Below are positions 32,604 through 41,674 of a DNA stretch of 64,000 nucleotides, one piece after another (position 1 is the first letter of the stretch; each line of letters begins with the position of its first letter). The DNA comes from DASVTR01 sp033855775 (GTDB taxonomy: Bacteria > Acidobacteriota > Blastocatellia > Pyrinomonadales > Pyrinomonadaceae). The translations under genes were made by a program, and so were the position numbers. Under the pieces are notes generated by a model that saw nothing but the letters and a program-made list of their open reading frames with translations, was not told where the DNA came from and made no database searches. Location of the stretch: positions 12,428 to 76,427 of the forward strand of contig JAWVFT010000039.1 of NCBI GenBank assembly GCA_033855775.1, read 5' to 3'.

Positions 32604-33449
32604 TCACTCTGCCGTTCGTCGCCACGCTGACAAAGGCGCGCCCGTGCCGCCGCGTCTGGCGGCGACGACTTCGGCGAGGATGGCGAGCGCGACCTCTTCG
32701 GGCGAGACGGCACCTATGTCAAGGCCGATGGGGGCGCGCACGGCTCTCAACGTTTCTACGTCCGCGCCCGCCGCGCTCAGGCGCGCGAGGACTATGTTCG
32801 TCCGCCGCTTGCTGCCAATCAGCCCGACGTAATCGGGACGCGCGCCGACGACCGCCAGCATGCACTCTTCGTCTTCATTGTGGCCGCGCGTCACGACCGC
32901 CACCGCCACGCTGCGCCCGCGCCCGATGGCCCGCGTCACGGCATCAGTCCAGGTTTCCGCCGCGACAAGCTCAATGCGTTCGTCCGGGAAACGCTCGCGC
33001 GTGACGAAATCCCTGCGGTCGTCAATCAAGGTCGTGCGATAGCCGACCGCGCACGCCAGCCGCGCCAGCGATGCCCCTACATGACCCGCCCCGCAGATGA
33101 CGAGTCGCGGCTCAGGCTCCACGCGCTCGAAGAGCACGCGCGCCCCGCGCCATGCCTGAAGTTGCGGGGCAAACTCTTCGACGTTGAAAGTGCGCGCTTC
33201 GGCGCGTGAGTCAAGAAAGGTCGCGGCATGGCTCGCGACCGCTTCGTCGAGCGCAGCGTCCGAGAGACTACCGGCGCTCGCGCCTGACTCTTCGATGAGC
33301 AGCTTTGCCCCGACGTTAGTTGAAGATGCGACGACGTTAGTTGAAGATGCGACGAGCGTTGTGAGAGTCGCCACAGACCTCTGCCGCAGGATGCGCGTAA
33401 TGGCCGCGATGATTTGTCCTGACGGCGACTGGCCGCTCACATGAGTCAT
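32604..33449 (-). CDS. XdhC-family protein with Rossmann domain
   Basis: A 281-residue XdhC-type protein. A weak XdhC_CoxI-like N-terminal part (about 15-100; GAKLLIEESGASAGSLS) is followed by the XdhC Rossmann domain (about 108-270; LVICGAGHVGASLARLACAV, YVGLIGSKRR, PIGLDIGAVSPEEVALAILA). XdhC proteins insert sulfurated molybdenum cofactor into xanthine dehydrogenase-type enzymes. No such enzyme is in the window. The N-terminal part carries an exact 7-residue duplication (VASSTNV twice) from a 21-bp tandem duplication. Confidence 0.87.
   Translation of the reverse strand: MTHVSGQSPSGQIIAAITRILRQRSVATLTTLVASSTNVVASSTNVGAKLLIEESGASAGSLSDAALDEAVASHAATFLDSRAEARTFNVEEFAPQLQAWRGARVLFERVEPEPRLVICGAGHVGASLARLACAVGYRTTLIDDRRDFVTRERFPDERIELVAAETWTDAVTRAIGRGRSVAVAVVTRGHNEDEECMLAVVGARPDYVGLIGSKRRTNIVLARLSAAGADVETLRAVRAPIGLDIGAVSPEEVALAILAEVVAARRGGTGAPLSAWRRTAE
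33311..33352. repeat. Exact 21-bp tandem duplication inside the xdhC-like gene
   Basis: CGACGTTAGTTGAAGATGCGA-type 21-bp units occur twice in a row with no differences (33311-33331, 33332-33352), in frame, inserting VASSTNV at a loop of the XdhC_CoxI-like part. Confidence 0.9.
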
Positions 33450-33476
33450 GCGGAAAGTGTTGGCGAGTGGCTCGCC

Positions 33477-33773
33477 TTAACGCTCAGGATGGCGCTTCCC
33501 CAACCCGAACAAGCCAGCCGCCCGCCGCGCCAACCACAACGGGCCGATCAGCAGATACACAGGATTGCGAAAGAACGCAGGCTGGTTGCCCTCAATCAAA
33601 TGCCCCACGAACTGAAAGACCCAACCGGCGACGAACAACACAAGCGCCCAACGCCAGTTAAAGAAGAAGAGCGGCAGCGACAACACAATCAAAGGGATGC
33701 CTATGTTATGCGTCAGCCTGTTCAACGGATGACGATGCTTCGCCTTGTAGTTATCCATGAAAGATGCAGGCAT
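33477..33773 (-). CDS. Mpo1-like (DUF962) membrane protein
   Basis: A 98-residue Mpo1/YGL010w-family protein. The two conserved His-containing segments are HRHPLNRLTHNIGIPLIVL and WVFQFVGHLIEGNQPAFF, with two to three membrane helices. Yeast Mpo1 is an iron-dependent dioxygenase in fatty-acid alpha-oxidation of phytosphingosine. The bacterial role is inferred from the family only. AGGAGG precedes the start. It lies between two XdhC-type genes on the same strand. Confidence 0.88.
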   Translation of the reverse strand: MPASFMDNYKAKHRHPLNRLTHNIGIPLIVLSLPLFFFNWRWALVLFVAGWVFQFVGHLIEGNQPAFFRNPVYLLIGPLWLARRAAGLFGLGKRHPER

Positions 33774-33844
33774 CCTCGCCTCCTATCGCAGCGTTGATGA
33801 ACGAAAGCAGAACCGCACGGCCCGAAGAGCCGCGCCTTCATCAC

Positions 33845-34174
33845 TCATCCCTTCCACACGTCAATGAAAATCTCCATCGTGCCGCCGCAGACCATGCCTT
33901 CTTCGCTCGCTTCGTCAGCCGTCAGCGTGAAGTGATGAAGGGCTGGCTGGCCGCTGCGCAGAGCCTCGCGGGCTTCGGCCCAGACTTCCGCTTCGATGCA
34001 GCCGCCGCCGACGGTGCCAGCGGTCGCCCCGCTCTCGAAGAAGAGCATCTTCGCTCCGCGCCGCTGCGGCGTAGAGCCGCGCGTGTGCGCCACCGTGGCG
34101 ACCACGACGCGCTCGCCCCGCGACTCCGCTTCGTCAATCAAACGATATAACTCGCCCTGCGCGATTGTCCCCAT
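33845..34174 (-). CDS. Stand-alone XdhC/CoxI N-terminal domain protein
   Basis: A 109-residue XdhC_CoxI domain: VVVATVAHTRGSTPQRRGAK, TVGGGCIEAEVWAEA and the C-terminal MVCGGTMEIFIDVW, where CGG is the family's conserved cysteine motif. Full-length XdhC proteins carry this domain fused to the Rossmann domain. Here it is separate, while the gene at 32604-33449 has a diverged copy plus the Rossmann domain. It probably works with that protein in molybdenum-cofactor handling. Confidence 0.88.
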   Translation of the reverse strand: MGTIAQGELYRLIDEAESRGERVVVATVAHTRGSTPQRRGAKMLFFESGATAGTVGGGCIEAEVWAEAREALRSGQPALHHFTLTADEASEEGMVCGGTMEIFIDVWKG

Positions 34175-34228
34175 TTGATTTTCAGTTTACCACCACCGCA
34201 AAGAAGGCAAAAGGCAACCCGCAAAAGC

Positions 34229-34267
34229 GAAGGGCAGACGGCTTTGATGATTAAGCCGCTGCCCTTC
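34229..34267 (-). terminator. Terminator-like hairpin after the coiled-coil gene
   Basis: GAAGGGCAGaCGGCTT pairs with AAGCCGCTGCCCTTC with one bulge and an 8-base loop, 39 bases past the stop of the gene at 34307. Read leftward, GCTTTTG follows. Confidence 0.75.
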
Positions 34268-34306
34268 AAACTTTGTCTCTTATCTTTCGCCCGTCGCGTC
34301 AGCGCT

Positions 34307-35182
34307 TCAAGGCGTTTCGGTTGGCGAAGCGTCGCGGGCGGGCCGGTCGTTGGTGGCAGGCGTGTCGTTGGAAGTGTTCGCGTCCGTGGCGTCGCCGTCG
34401 TCGTTGTTGACGGTCGGCTGCTTGGTCACGGGGTCGTCTGTGTCTAGGCGAGCGCGCAGGCGTTCGACTTCCGTGTCAGCCAACGCAATCGCAGACTCAA
34501 GCCGCGCGCGGCTCGTGGTAATCAAGTTGAGTTGCGACTGGATTCTATTCTTCTCGTTTTCGAGTTGACGGCGGCGCGCGTCGCGCAGGTCTTCGGGGTG
34601 AGTCGTGCCGTAGAAGGAGCCGGAGCGTTCGATGTTCTCCGGCTTCAAGTCAAAGTCTATCTGTTCGAGCCTTGATTGCAGTTCCGCTTCCTTGGCTTCC
34701 ACGTCGCGCAGTTGGGCGCGAAAGGTTTCGGCGCGCTGCTCCGCGCGCGAGAGGCGTTCGAGGTCAACAAGGGCGCGCTGCTGCCCTTCGATTTGGTTAA
34801 TCTTGTCCGTCAATTTATCAACCTGCCGCGACAGGCGATTGACGGTGCGGCGCGTCGTGTCCTGCTCCGGTTCGGGAGCGGGAACGTTGCTGCGCGAACG
34901 GCTCGTCCGGCGCGTCGTCACGGGCGGCGCGTCGCCCTCAACGTCGTCTGTCAAGGGGTCGTCGGCGGTGCTGATGATGCGCGCATCCGTGCCTGCGGCG
35001 GTCGGCGTCGGCTGCGGGGCGACGGGCGGAACGCTGGCAGAGCTTCTTGCCGGAGCCGGATTAGTGGCGCGACGCGAACGCTTGTTGCGCGTCGTCTGCG
35101 CGCCCGCGCCCGCGAAGCAGAAGCCGACAACCAACAGAGCAACGAGCGATAAGGACGCGCGCCGCGCATATCGAATCAACAT
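34307..35182 (-). CDS. Exported coiled-coil protein of unknown function
   Basis: A 291-residue protein starting at ATG 35182 after AGGAGG. It has a signal peptide (about 1-28; LSLVALLVVGFCFAGAGAQ), a basic then Pro/Ala-rich segment (about 30-120), a long coiled coil (about 120-250; VNRLSRQVDKLTDKINQIEG, LRDVEAKEAELQSRLEQIDF) and an Asp/Asn/Thr-rich tail. Probably periplasmic. No family recognised. The 198-base gap upstream holds nothing evident. Confidence 0.75.
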   Translation of the reverse strand: MLIRYARRASLSLVALLVVGFCFAGAGAQTTRNKRSRRATNPAPARSSASVPPVAPQPTPTAAGTDARIISTADDPLTDDVEGDAPPVTTRRTSRSRSNVPAPEPEQDTTRRTVNRLSRQVDKLTDKINQIEGQQRALVDLERLSRAEQRAETFRAQLRDVEAKEAELQSRLEQIDFDLKPENIERSGSFYGTTHPEDLRDARRRQLENEKNRIQSQLNLITTSRARLESAIALADTEVERLRARLDTDDPVTKQPTVNNDDGDATDANTSNDTPATNDRPARDASPTETP

Positions 35183-35380
35183 CGCAAACCTCCTATCATC
35201 AACGTCGTGTCGTTCACACTCTAAGCTGAAAGATGCCCGCCCGCGCCCGGAAGATGCCTGTTTCAGCCCAAGCCTTACACGCCCGCGCCTGCATGTTAGT
35301 TCCAGCAACCTATCCTAACCGGGAGCCGCGCTTTTATGAACCTGCCAACTCATCGCCAGAGAGAAAGCGAGCTTGCGTCA

Positions 35381-36112
35381 TCAGCGATCCTTTTGCTCAA
35401 GCGGCTTCACTTCTTCGAACGCGGGCGGAGTCTCGGTCAAGACGGGCGCGTTCGCCACGGGGCCGAGTTGAAAGCCCTGCTCCAACTCCTTGAAGGCCGG
35501 CAGCGAAGCGTTGCCTTCTTCGAGCGGCGTGTAGCCCAGAAGCAGGTAATAACGCAACTCGTCGCGCACGGACGTGACGAAGGCGATTTCTCTGATGGCG
35601 TTGTGCCGCCAGAGGTCAAAGGTCGAGCGCAGCGCGTCGTGGCCGCCGAGGACAATGCTCTGGCGGTCACGCTCGACAGCTTTGTCCCAGTCAACAAAGA
35701 ATTGTTCTTTGATTTTGGCAAACTGGTAATCAATCGTCGCGCCCGTGTTGGGCCAGATGAGGAGGACGGCGGTGCAGCCCGACTTGGGATGAATGGCGAA
35801 CATCTGGCCGGAGACGACGTTATGGAAGAAGGGATTGTCGCGTTGCAACATCGTCCAACCGGCGGGCAAATCGAGACGCGCGTTCTGGTCTGTGAACTGC
35901 CGTTCAGGGACGGAGTACTTGCGGGCCTTCAATTCGAGCGGCGTCGGGCCGTAGAAAAAGTAGTAGAGCAACGCGCCCAACGCTACGAACACGGCCAACG
36001 CGCCGCCTAACTTTAACAAGCGTCCCTTTCGCGCTTCATCCGTCAGCGGCCCCGTCGTCTCATGCTCCGGCGGCTTTCCATAGTTGGCGAGATAGTTGTA
36101 GTTCATAAGCAT
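35381..36112 (-). CDS. Single-pass membrane protein of unknown function
   Basis: A 243-residue protein with a polar N-terminus, one membrane segment at about 36-55 (LGGALAVFVALGALLYYFF) and an extracytoplasmic domain of about 185 residues (DLPAGWTMLQRDNPFFHNVV...). The domain resembles PsbP/lipoprotein-like folds only loosely. It may start at the ATG at 36112 or the one two codons on. It follows nadC by 99 bases, across a short GGGCGAC-type repeat. Confidence 0.7.
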   Translation of the reverse strand: MLMNYNYLANYGKPPEHETTGPLTDEARKGRLLKLGGALAVFVALGALLYYFFYGPTPLELKARKYSVPERQFTDQNARLDLPAGWTMLQRDNPFFHNVVSGQMFAIHPKSGCTAVLLIWPNTGATIDYQFAKIKEQFFVDWDKAVERDRQSIVLGGHDALRSTFDLWRHNAIREIAFVTSVRDELRYYLLLGYTPLEEGNASLPAFKELEQGFQLGPVANAPVLTETPPAFEEVKPLEQKDR

Positions 36113-36211
36113 CCAAAGCTGTCAGTGGTCAATCGTCAATCCCCTTTTAGAAGACTCAAGCCCGCACGACTCAAGCGACGGGCAAAGGGCGACGGGCGAC
36201 GGACACGGTTG

Positions 36212-37066
36212 TTATCCCGCTTGTATCTTAAAGCTGATGTCAACGGCGCGCGCCGAATGCGTGAGCGCGCCGATGCTGATGAGGTCAACGCCCGCTTCGG
36301 CGTAGGCGCGAACGTTGTCGAGCGTGATGCCGCCGGAAGATTCCAGCGTCACCTGCGGCGCAAGCTCGCGCGCGACGGCGACGCGGCTCGCAGTCTCTTC
36401 CGGCGTCAGGTTGTCGAGCAACAATATGTCCGCGCCGCTCCTGATGGCTTCGCGCAAATCTTTCTCCGTCGAGACTTCAACCTCAATCTTGTGCAAGTGG
36501 CCCGTCGTCTCTCGCGCTCGCTCGACCGCCGCCGCGACGCCTCCGGCCAGCGCGATGTGATTGTCTTTAATCAACACGCCGTCGTCCAGCCCGAAGCGAT
36601 GATTGCGCGCCCCGCCCGCCGCGACCGCATACTTTTCCAGCATCCGCAATCCGGGCGTCGTCTTGCGCGTGTCAACTATCTGCGCGTTGGTTCCTTCGAT
36701 GGCCCGCACATAACGGCGCGTCAGCGTGGCGATGCCGGAGAGACGCTGTATCAGGTTGAGCGCGACGCGCTCGCCCGCGAGGAGCACGTCTGCGAAGCCG
36801 CTGGTGCGCGCGATGACTTTTCCGGCCTCGACCTCTTCGCCGTCGGAAGCGAAGGCTTCGAGTTGCTGCTGCGAGTCGAGCGTGGAAAAGACCGCTTCCG
36901 CCGCTTCGAGCCCGGCGACGACCATCGCTTCCTTAGCGAGGAAACGACCGCGCGCCCGCGTGTTGCGCGTGACGGTGGCCTGCGTCGTGATGTCGCCGCG
37001 CCCCAAATCTTCCGCCAGAAACGCGCCGATCTGCGAGAAGAGCGCGCCATCGTCGAGCCAGTTCAT
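36212..37066 (-). CDS. nadC: Nicotinate-nucleotide pyrophosphorylase (carboxylating)
   Basis: A 284-residue quinolinate phosphoribosyltransferase: converts quinolinate and PRPP to nicotinate mononucleotide in NAD synthesis. Seen: LAEDLGRGDITTQATV, ALNLIQRLSGIATLTRRYV, IVDTRKTTPGLRMLEKYAV, GARNHRFGLDDGVLIKDNHI and the C-terminal ESSGGITLDNVRAYAEAGVD. Its length is typical. Its start overlaps the valS stop by 4 bases, so the two are translationally coupled. Confidence 0.96.
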   Translation of the reverse strand: MNWLDDGALFSQIGAFLAEDLGRGDITTQATVTRNTRARGRFLAKEAMVVAGLEAAEAVFSTLDSQQQLEAFASDGEEVEAGKVIARTSGFADVLLAGERVALNLIQRLSGIATLTRRYVRAIEGTNAQIVDTRKTTPGLRMLEKYAVAAGGARNHRFGLDDGVLIKDNHIALAGGVAAAVERARETTGHLHKIEVEVSTEKDLREAIRSGADILLLDNLTPEETASRVAVARELAPQVTLESSGGITLDNVRAYAEAGVDLISIGALTHSARAVDISFKIQAG

Positions 37067-39771
37067 ACAAGAGCCTCCTGCATCTCCGACAACGCCTGAA
37101 TGCGGCCCGCGATGTCCGCCAACTGCTCTCTCGTCTCGTTCACTTTTTCGGCGGGCGCGCGTTCCGCAAACTGCGGGTTCGATAGTTGGGCTTCCAACTT
37201 CGCCGCCTCCTTCTGCAACTTCTCGCGCTCACGATTCAAGCGCTCGCGCTCCTGCGCAAAATCAATCAAGCCTTCGAGCGGAACCGCCACCTCGACGCCC
37301 GCGCCCAAAACCGCCCGCGCCGAAGCGCGCGGCGCACCTTCAAGGCTCGGCCTGACGGCGACGCTCGCCGCGCGCGTCAAACGTTTAATCTGTCCCAAGC
37401 TCTCCGCGCCGAACAACGATTGCAGCCGCTCGTCCGTCGTGCCGACGATGATGTTAATCTCTTCGCTTGGCTTCAGGCTCAACTCCGAGCGTATGTTGCG
37501 CACGCGCTTGATGAGGTCTATCACCATCTGCATCTCCCATTCGGCGCGCTCGTCTATCAAATCAATTCGCGCCTGCGGGTACGCCGTCAGCATCACCGTC
37601 GGCTGCGCGCCCGCATAAGCCGTATGCAGCAGCCGCTCGTCAACGCCGGGCAAGCGTTGCCACAACTCTTCCGTGATGTACGGCATGAACGGGTGCAGCA
37701 GCCTGAGCGCTTGTTCGAGCACGGTGACGAGACGACTGCGGGCCGCCGCGCGCTCAGGCGTGGCTTCGTCGCTCGTCACATCGCGCTTGGTCAGTTCGAT
37801 GTGCCAATCGCAGAAGTCGTCCCAGAAGAAATGATAGAGCGTCTGCACCGCCGCATAAAAATCGTAAGCGGCGAGCGCGCTGTCAACGCTTTGCGCCGCG
37901 CGGTTCAGGCGCGAGAGAATCCAGCGGTCATGCAAAGCCCAACTAGCGGGTTCGCCCTCAAAGCCGCTGCCGATTGTCGCGCCCTCGGAGTTCATGAGCG
38001 AGAAGCGCGCGGCGTTCCAAATCTTGTTGGCGAAGTTGCGATAAGATTCGACCTGCGTGTCGTTCCAGCGCGTGTCCGTGCTGCCGATGGAGGCGAGCGT
38101 CAGGCGCGTCGCGTCAACGCCGTACTTGTCGAACACGTCGAGCGGGTCAACGCCGTTGCCCTTCGTCTTAGACATCCGCTGCCCGTGCTTGTCGAGCACC
38201 GTGCCTGTGACGAAGACATCCGCGAAGGGCGACCCGTCCATGAACTTCAGCCCGTCCATCACCATCCTCGAAACCCACAGGAAGATAATGTCGCGCGCCG
38301 TGACGAGCACGCTCGTCGGGTAGAAGGTCTTCAAGTCTTCCGTCTCGTCCGGCCAGCCGAGCGTCGAGAAAGGCCACAGGGCCGACGAGAACCACGTGTC
38401 GAGCACGTCCGGGTCTTGCGTCAATTCATCCGTCCCGGCTTTCGCGCGAGCTTCGGCTTCGGAACGTGCGACGATGACGCGCCCGTCGCTCGTGTGCCAT
38501 GCGGGAATCTGATGTCCCCACCAGAGTTGGCGCGAGAGTGTCCAGTCGCGCAAGTTTTCCAGCCAGTCCGTGTAGACTTTCTCGTAAGGAGTTTCGGGCG
38601 TGAAGCGCGGCCTCCGCTCGCTCGCCATGAGTTCGAGCGCGGGGCGGCGCAACTCGTCCATCCGGCAGAACCACTGCGTCGAAATCAACGGCTCAATCAC
38701 AGTCTTGCAACGCTCGCACTTCGAGATGGAAAACTCGTAGTCAACCACCTTTTCCAGCAAGCCTAACTCTTCAAACTTTGCTAAGACCAACTCGCGCGCC
38801 TTGTAGCGGTCAAGCCCGAAGAAGTCCGCCCCCGCGGCCTCCGTCATCCGCGCGAACTGGTCTATCACGACCACCTGCGGCAGGTTGTGGCGCACGCCCA
38901 TCTCGTAATCGTTCGGGTCGTGCGCGGGCGTTATCTTGACCGCGCCCGTGCCAAACTCCGCGTCAACATACTCGTCCGCGATAATCGGAATCTCACGATT
39001 CACAATCGGCAGCAAGAGCGTCGCCCCGATTAAATCAAGATAGCGCGCGTCCGCCGGATTAACGGCGACAGCCGTATCGCCGAGCATCGTTTCGGGCCGC
39101 GTCGTCGCCACCGTCAAATGACGGCTGCCGCCGTCCGTCGTCTTCAGCGGATACCGCAAGTAGTAGAGCTTGCCGCCGCGCTCGACCGGAACCTTCTCGA
39201 CTTCCAAATCCGAGAGCACCGTCTGGTCGTTCGGGCACCAGTTGACGATGCGGTCGCCGCGATAAATCATGCCTTCGTCGTAGAGCCTGACGAAGGCTTC
39301 GCGCACGGCGCGAGACAATCCCTCGTCCATCGTGAAACGCTCGCGCGACCAATCAACCGATGCGCCCTCGCGCCGCATCTGCTTCGTAATCTGCCCGCCC
39401 GATTCATGCTTCCACTGCCAGACGCGCTCTATGAATTTCTCGCGCCCGAGGTCGTGACGCGAGAGCTTCTCTTTCTTCAGTTCGCGGCTGACGACCAACT
39501 GCGTCGAGATGCCCGCGTGATCCATGCCCGGCAGCCAGAGCGTGCGATAGCCGCACATGCGCTTGTGACGCGCGAGCACGTCCATCAAAGTGTGTTGCAG
39601 GGCGTGGCCCATGTGGAGCGAGCCGGTCACGTTCGGCGGCGGGATGACGATGCTGAAGACGGGCGCGTTCGCGTCGCGGTTAATCTCAGGAGCGAAGCAG
39701 TTCTGCTCTTCCCAACGCGCATAATGACGCTGCTCGGCCTCGCGCGGGTCGTAAGTTTTCGGGATGTCCAT
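37063..39771 (-). CDS. valS: Valyl-tRNA synthetase
   Basis: A 902-residue class I aminoacyl-tRNA synthetase. HIGH motif in PPPNVTGSLHMGHALQH, KMSKS-type motif in GQRMSKTKGNGVDP, editing domain between them (LATTRPETMLGDTAV-like region, here VATTRPETMLGDTAVAVN). An anticodon-binding domain and a C-terminal coiled-coil arm (QERERLNREREKLQKEAAKL) follow. The start MDIPKTYDPREAEQ at 39771 matches family length. An in-frame ATG at 39792 falls in repeat-like DNA. Cytoplasmic. Operon with nadC. Confidence 0.96.
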   Translation of the reverse strand: MDIPKTYDPREAEQRHYARWEEQNCFAPEINRDANAPVFSIVIPPPNVTGSLHMGHALQHTLMDVLARHKRMCGYRTLWLPGMDHAGISTQLVVSRELKKEKLSRHDLGREKFIERVWQWKHESGGQITKQMRREGASVDWSRERFTMDEGLSRAVREAFVRLYDEGMIYRGDRIVNWCPNDQTVLSDLEVEKVPVERGGKLYYLRYPLKTTDGGSRHLTVATTRPETMLGDTAVAVNPADARYLDLIGATLLLPIVNREIPIIADEYVDAEFGTGAVKITPAHDPNDYEMGVRHNLPQVVVIDQFARMTEAAGADFFGLDRYKARELVLAKFEELGLLEKVVDYEFSISKCERCKTVIEPLISTQWFCRMDELRRPALELMASERRPRFTPETPYEKVYTDWLENLRDWTLSRQLWWGHQIPAWHTSDGRVIVARSEAEARAKAGTDELTQDPDVLDTWFSSALWPFSTLGWPDETEDLKTFYPTSVLVTARDIIFLWVSRMVMDGLKFMDGSPFADVFVTGTVLDKHGQRMSKTKGNGVDPLDVFDKYGVDATRLTLASIGSTDTRWNDTQVESYRNFANKIWNAARFSLMNSEGATIGSGFEGEPASWALHDRWILSRLNRAAQSVDSALAAYDFYAAVQTLYHFFWDDFCDWHIELTKRDVTSDEATPERAAARSRLVTVLEQALRLLHPFMPYITEELWQRLPGVDERLLHTAYAGAQPTVMLTAYPQARIDLIDERAEWEMQMVIDLIKRVRNIRSELSLKPSEEINIIVGTTDERLQSLFGAESLGQIKRLTRAASVAVRPSLEGAPRASARAVLGAGVEVAVPLEGLIDFAQERERLNREREKLQKEAAKLEAQLSNPQFAERAPAEKVNETREQLADIAGRIQALSEMQEALV

Positions 39772-39865
39772 AAAACGAGTTTCAGGTTTCAAGTTTTCGG
39801 GTTCCAGCTTTCAGCCTTCGATGGCCGGTCTTCGAGAAGCGATGAAGCAGAACATTGTAAGGCAA

Positions 39866-39903
39866 TGGCCGCCAGTTTTCCTACAACGGAAGGCTGGCGG
39901 CCA
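39866..39903 (-). terminator. Hairpin after the response-regulator gene
   Basis: TGGCCGCCAG (39866-39875) pairs with CTGGCGGCCA (39894-39903), with an inner TTCC/GGAA pairing. It lies between the response regulator at 39939 and valS. No T-run. Confidence 0.55.
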
Positions 39904-39938
39904 GTGGTTGATTGACGAAACCTGAACGTCGAAACTCT

Positions 39939-41480
39939 TTATTGCTTGCCTTCCTCTTCGAGGCGGCGCTTGATGAGCAGTTCGGCCAACTGCGGGACGA
40001 CTTCCCACGCAATCTGTTCGATGACAGGCGCGGAGAGATGTTCGACGACGCGGCGCGCGATGGCCTCAATCGCTTCGGGCGACAACTGCTCAAGCCCGAT
40101 TTGTCCCGGCTGTGACGATTGTGATGAAGCGTTTGCTGTTCCCGCCGGAGCGGTCGCGCTCTCCGCTTCGGCCTGCGGCGCGGGCGGCTCTTGCGGCTGG
40201 AATGTTTCCGGCAATTTGGCGGTCGGCGCGAGGTTAAAGTCCGACGACGGCTGGTATGCCTCCGGCTCTTGAGCCGACTGCTGAGAAGAATCAAACTCAA
40301 AGGCGGTCGCTTGCGGCTCTTCGACAGAGGAAAACTCTGCGCGCTGCTCCGAGCCTGCGAACTGCGCTTCGACAAACTCCGCGGCCTGCGGCGCGGCCTC
40401 AGTCATCTCTTCCGCCAACTCTGTTTCTATCCCGGCGTCGGACGGTTGAGCGGCAAACTGCGCGCTCGCGTAAGAAGGCGAGGCGGATGATGATGAAGGA
40501 GCGATTGCTGGCTGCGTCTCTGCTTCGTCCTGCAAATCCAGAATGAACTCGTCGGCTTCGTTGTGCGCGGCGGCGCGTGGCATCTCCACGTCGTCGAGGT
40601 CGAGCAAGGCGTCGTCGCTGGCTGCCGCTCTGTCTGCGCTGCGCGCTGTGGCAGCGGCGGCGGTTGCAGAAGAAGCGGCGGAAGCGGTCGTGGCTTCGCG
40701 CGCGTCATCCGCTCGTGGAGCAGCAGCAGCGCCGCTGTTCGTCAATTGATGATTGGTCGTGGCGGCTGCGGTCTGGACGCCGACTGCGGCGAGGTCTTGC
40801 GGCGTGAGCGGGTTGGTCGCTTCCTGTTGACCGACCGCGCCGGTCTGTCCGGCGGAGCCGAATTTGTTGGCTGGTGTCTCTTCTATCATCGCGTCGTCTA
40901 GTTGAAGTTCTGCGTAAGGCTTGGCGGGGGCTGTGTCGCTGCCGGCTCCGTGGCGCATCTGCTGCGGGAGCGGAGCGGTGTCGGCGGTTCTCAGGTCAAG
41001 ATTGTCCATGCTCGCGTGGCTGCCGGTTGACGCCGGTTCAGACTTCTGCGCGGGCAATTCCTGTGTGGCGGCTTCGGCCCGCGACTTGTTGCCGCTCAGG
41101 AGCGCGCCGACTTTGCTGACCATCTGCCGGATTGATTGAAAAGGTTTAGTCAAGTAGTCATCCGCGCCAACTCTGCGCGCCTCCGCTTCGTTGAAAGGTT
41201 CAAAGGAGCCGACCAGAAGAATCACCGGAATGTGGCGAAGCTGCTCGTTGCTCTTGATGCGCTCGCAGACTTCGTAGCCGTTAAGCTCCGGCATAAACAC
41301 ATCGGCCAGCACGATGTCGGGGCGCGCGTCTTCGAGCCGCTCGACGGCCTGTCGCCCGTTGCCGACGCAGACCACTTCCATCCCTTCATCCTCAAAAGTG
41401 AGTTCGATGACTTTCTGGATGGCGAGCGAATCGTCTGCGAGCAGCAGTTTGCGTCCCCGTAGCAAAACAGACTCCTTCAT
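39939..41480 (-). CDS. Response regulator with long low-complexity tail
   Basis: A 513-residue protein. Residues about 10-130 are a receiver domain (KLLLADDSLAIQKVIELTFE; phospho-Asp in DIVLADVFMPELNGYEV; Lys in DDYLTKPF). Residues about 135-460 are Ala/Glu/Gln-rich and probably disordered. The last 50 (PEAIEAIARRVVEHLSAPVI, then EQIAWEVVPQLAELLIKRRL) form a conserved helical unit common to regulators of this type in Acidobacteriota and Myxococcota. The output is probably protein-protein contact. It is the first gene of a leftward unit. Confidence 0.88.
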   Translation of the reverse strand: MKESVLLRGRKLLLADDSLAIQKVIELTFEDEGMEVVCVGNGRQAVERLEDARPDIVLADVFMPELNGYEVCERIKSNEQLRHIPVILLVGSFEPFNEAEARRVGADDYLTKPFQSIRQMVSKVGALLSGNKSRAEAATQELPAQKSEPASTGSHASMDNLDLRTADTAPLPQQMRHGAGSDTAPAKPYAELQLDDAMIEETPANKFGSAGQTGAVGQQEATNPLTPQDLAAVGVQTAAATTNHQLTNSGAAAAPRADDAREATTASAASSATAAAATARSADRAAASDDALLDLDDVEMPRAAAHNEADEFILDLQDEAETQPAIAPSSSSASPSYASAQFAAQPSDAGIETELAEEMTEAAPQAAEFVEAQFAGSEQRAEFSSVEEPQATAFEFDSSQQSAQEPEAYQPSSDFNLAPTAKLPETFQPQEPPAPQAEAESATAPAGTANASSQSSQPGQIGLEQLSPEAIEAIARRVVEHLSAPVIEQIAWEVVPQLAELLIKRRLEEEGKQ

Positions 41481-41674
41481 TTAGAGGTAAGCGCCGACGG
41501 CGGGGCATGCAGCTATTCTGACAAACAGGTGGCGTTCGGCATGTCACGAGCCACCCGCAGCCCGCTCTCGCAGGCCACTTTTGAAACCTAACATCCGCCG
41601 TGACAAAGCGTCAAGAAAAAACGATGAACACGCACGCGCGTGCGCCCTCAACTTAAGGACGCGGCATGAGCTTT

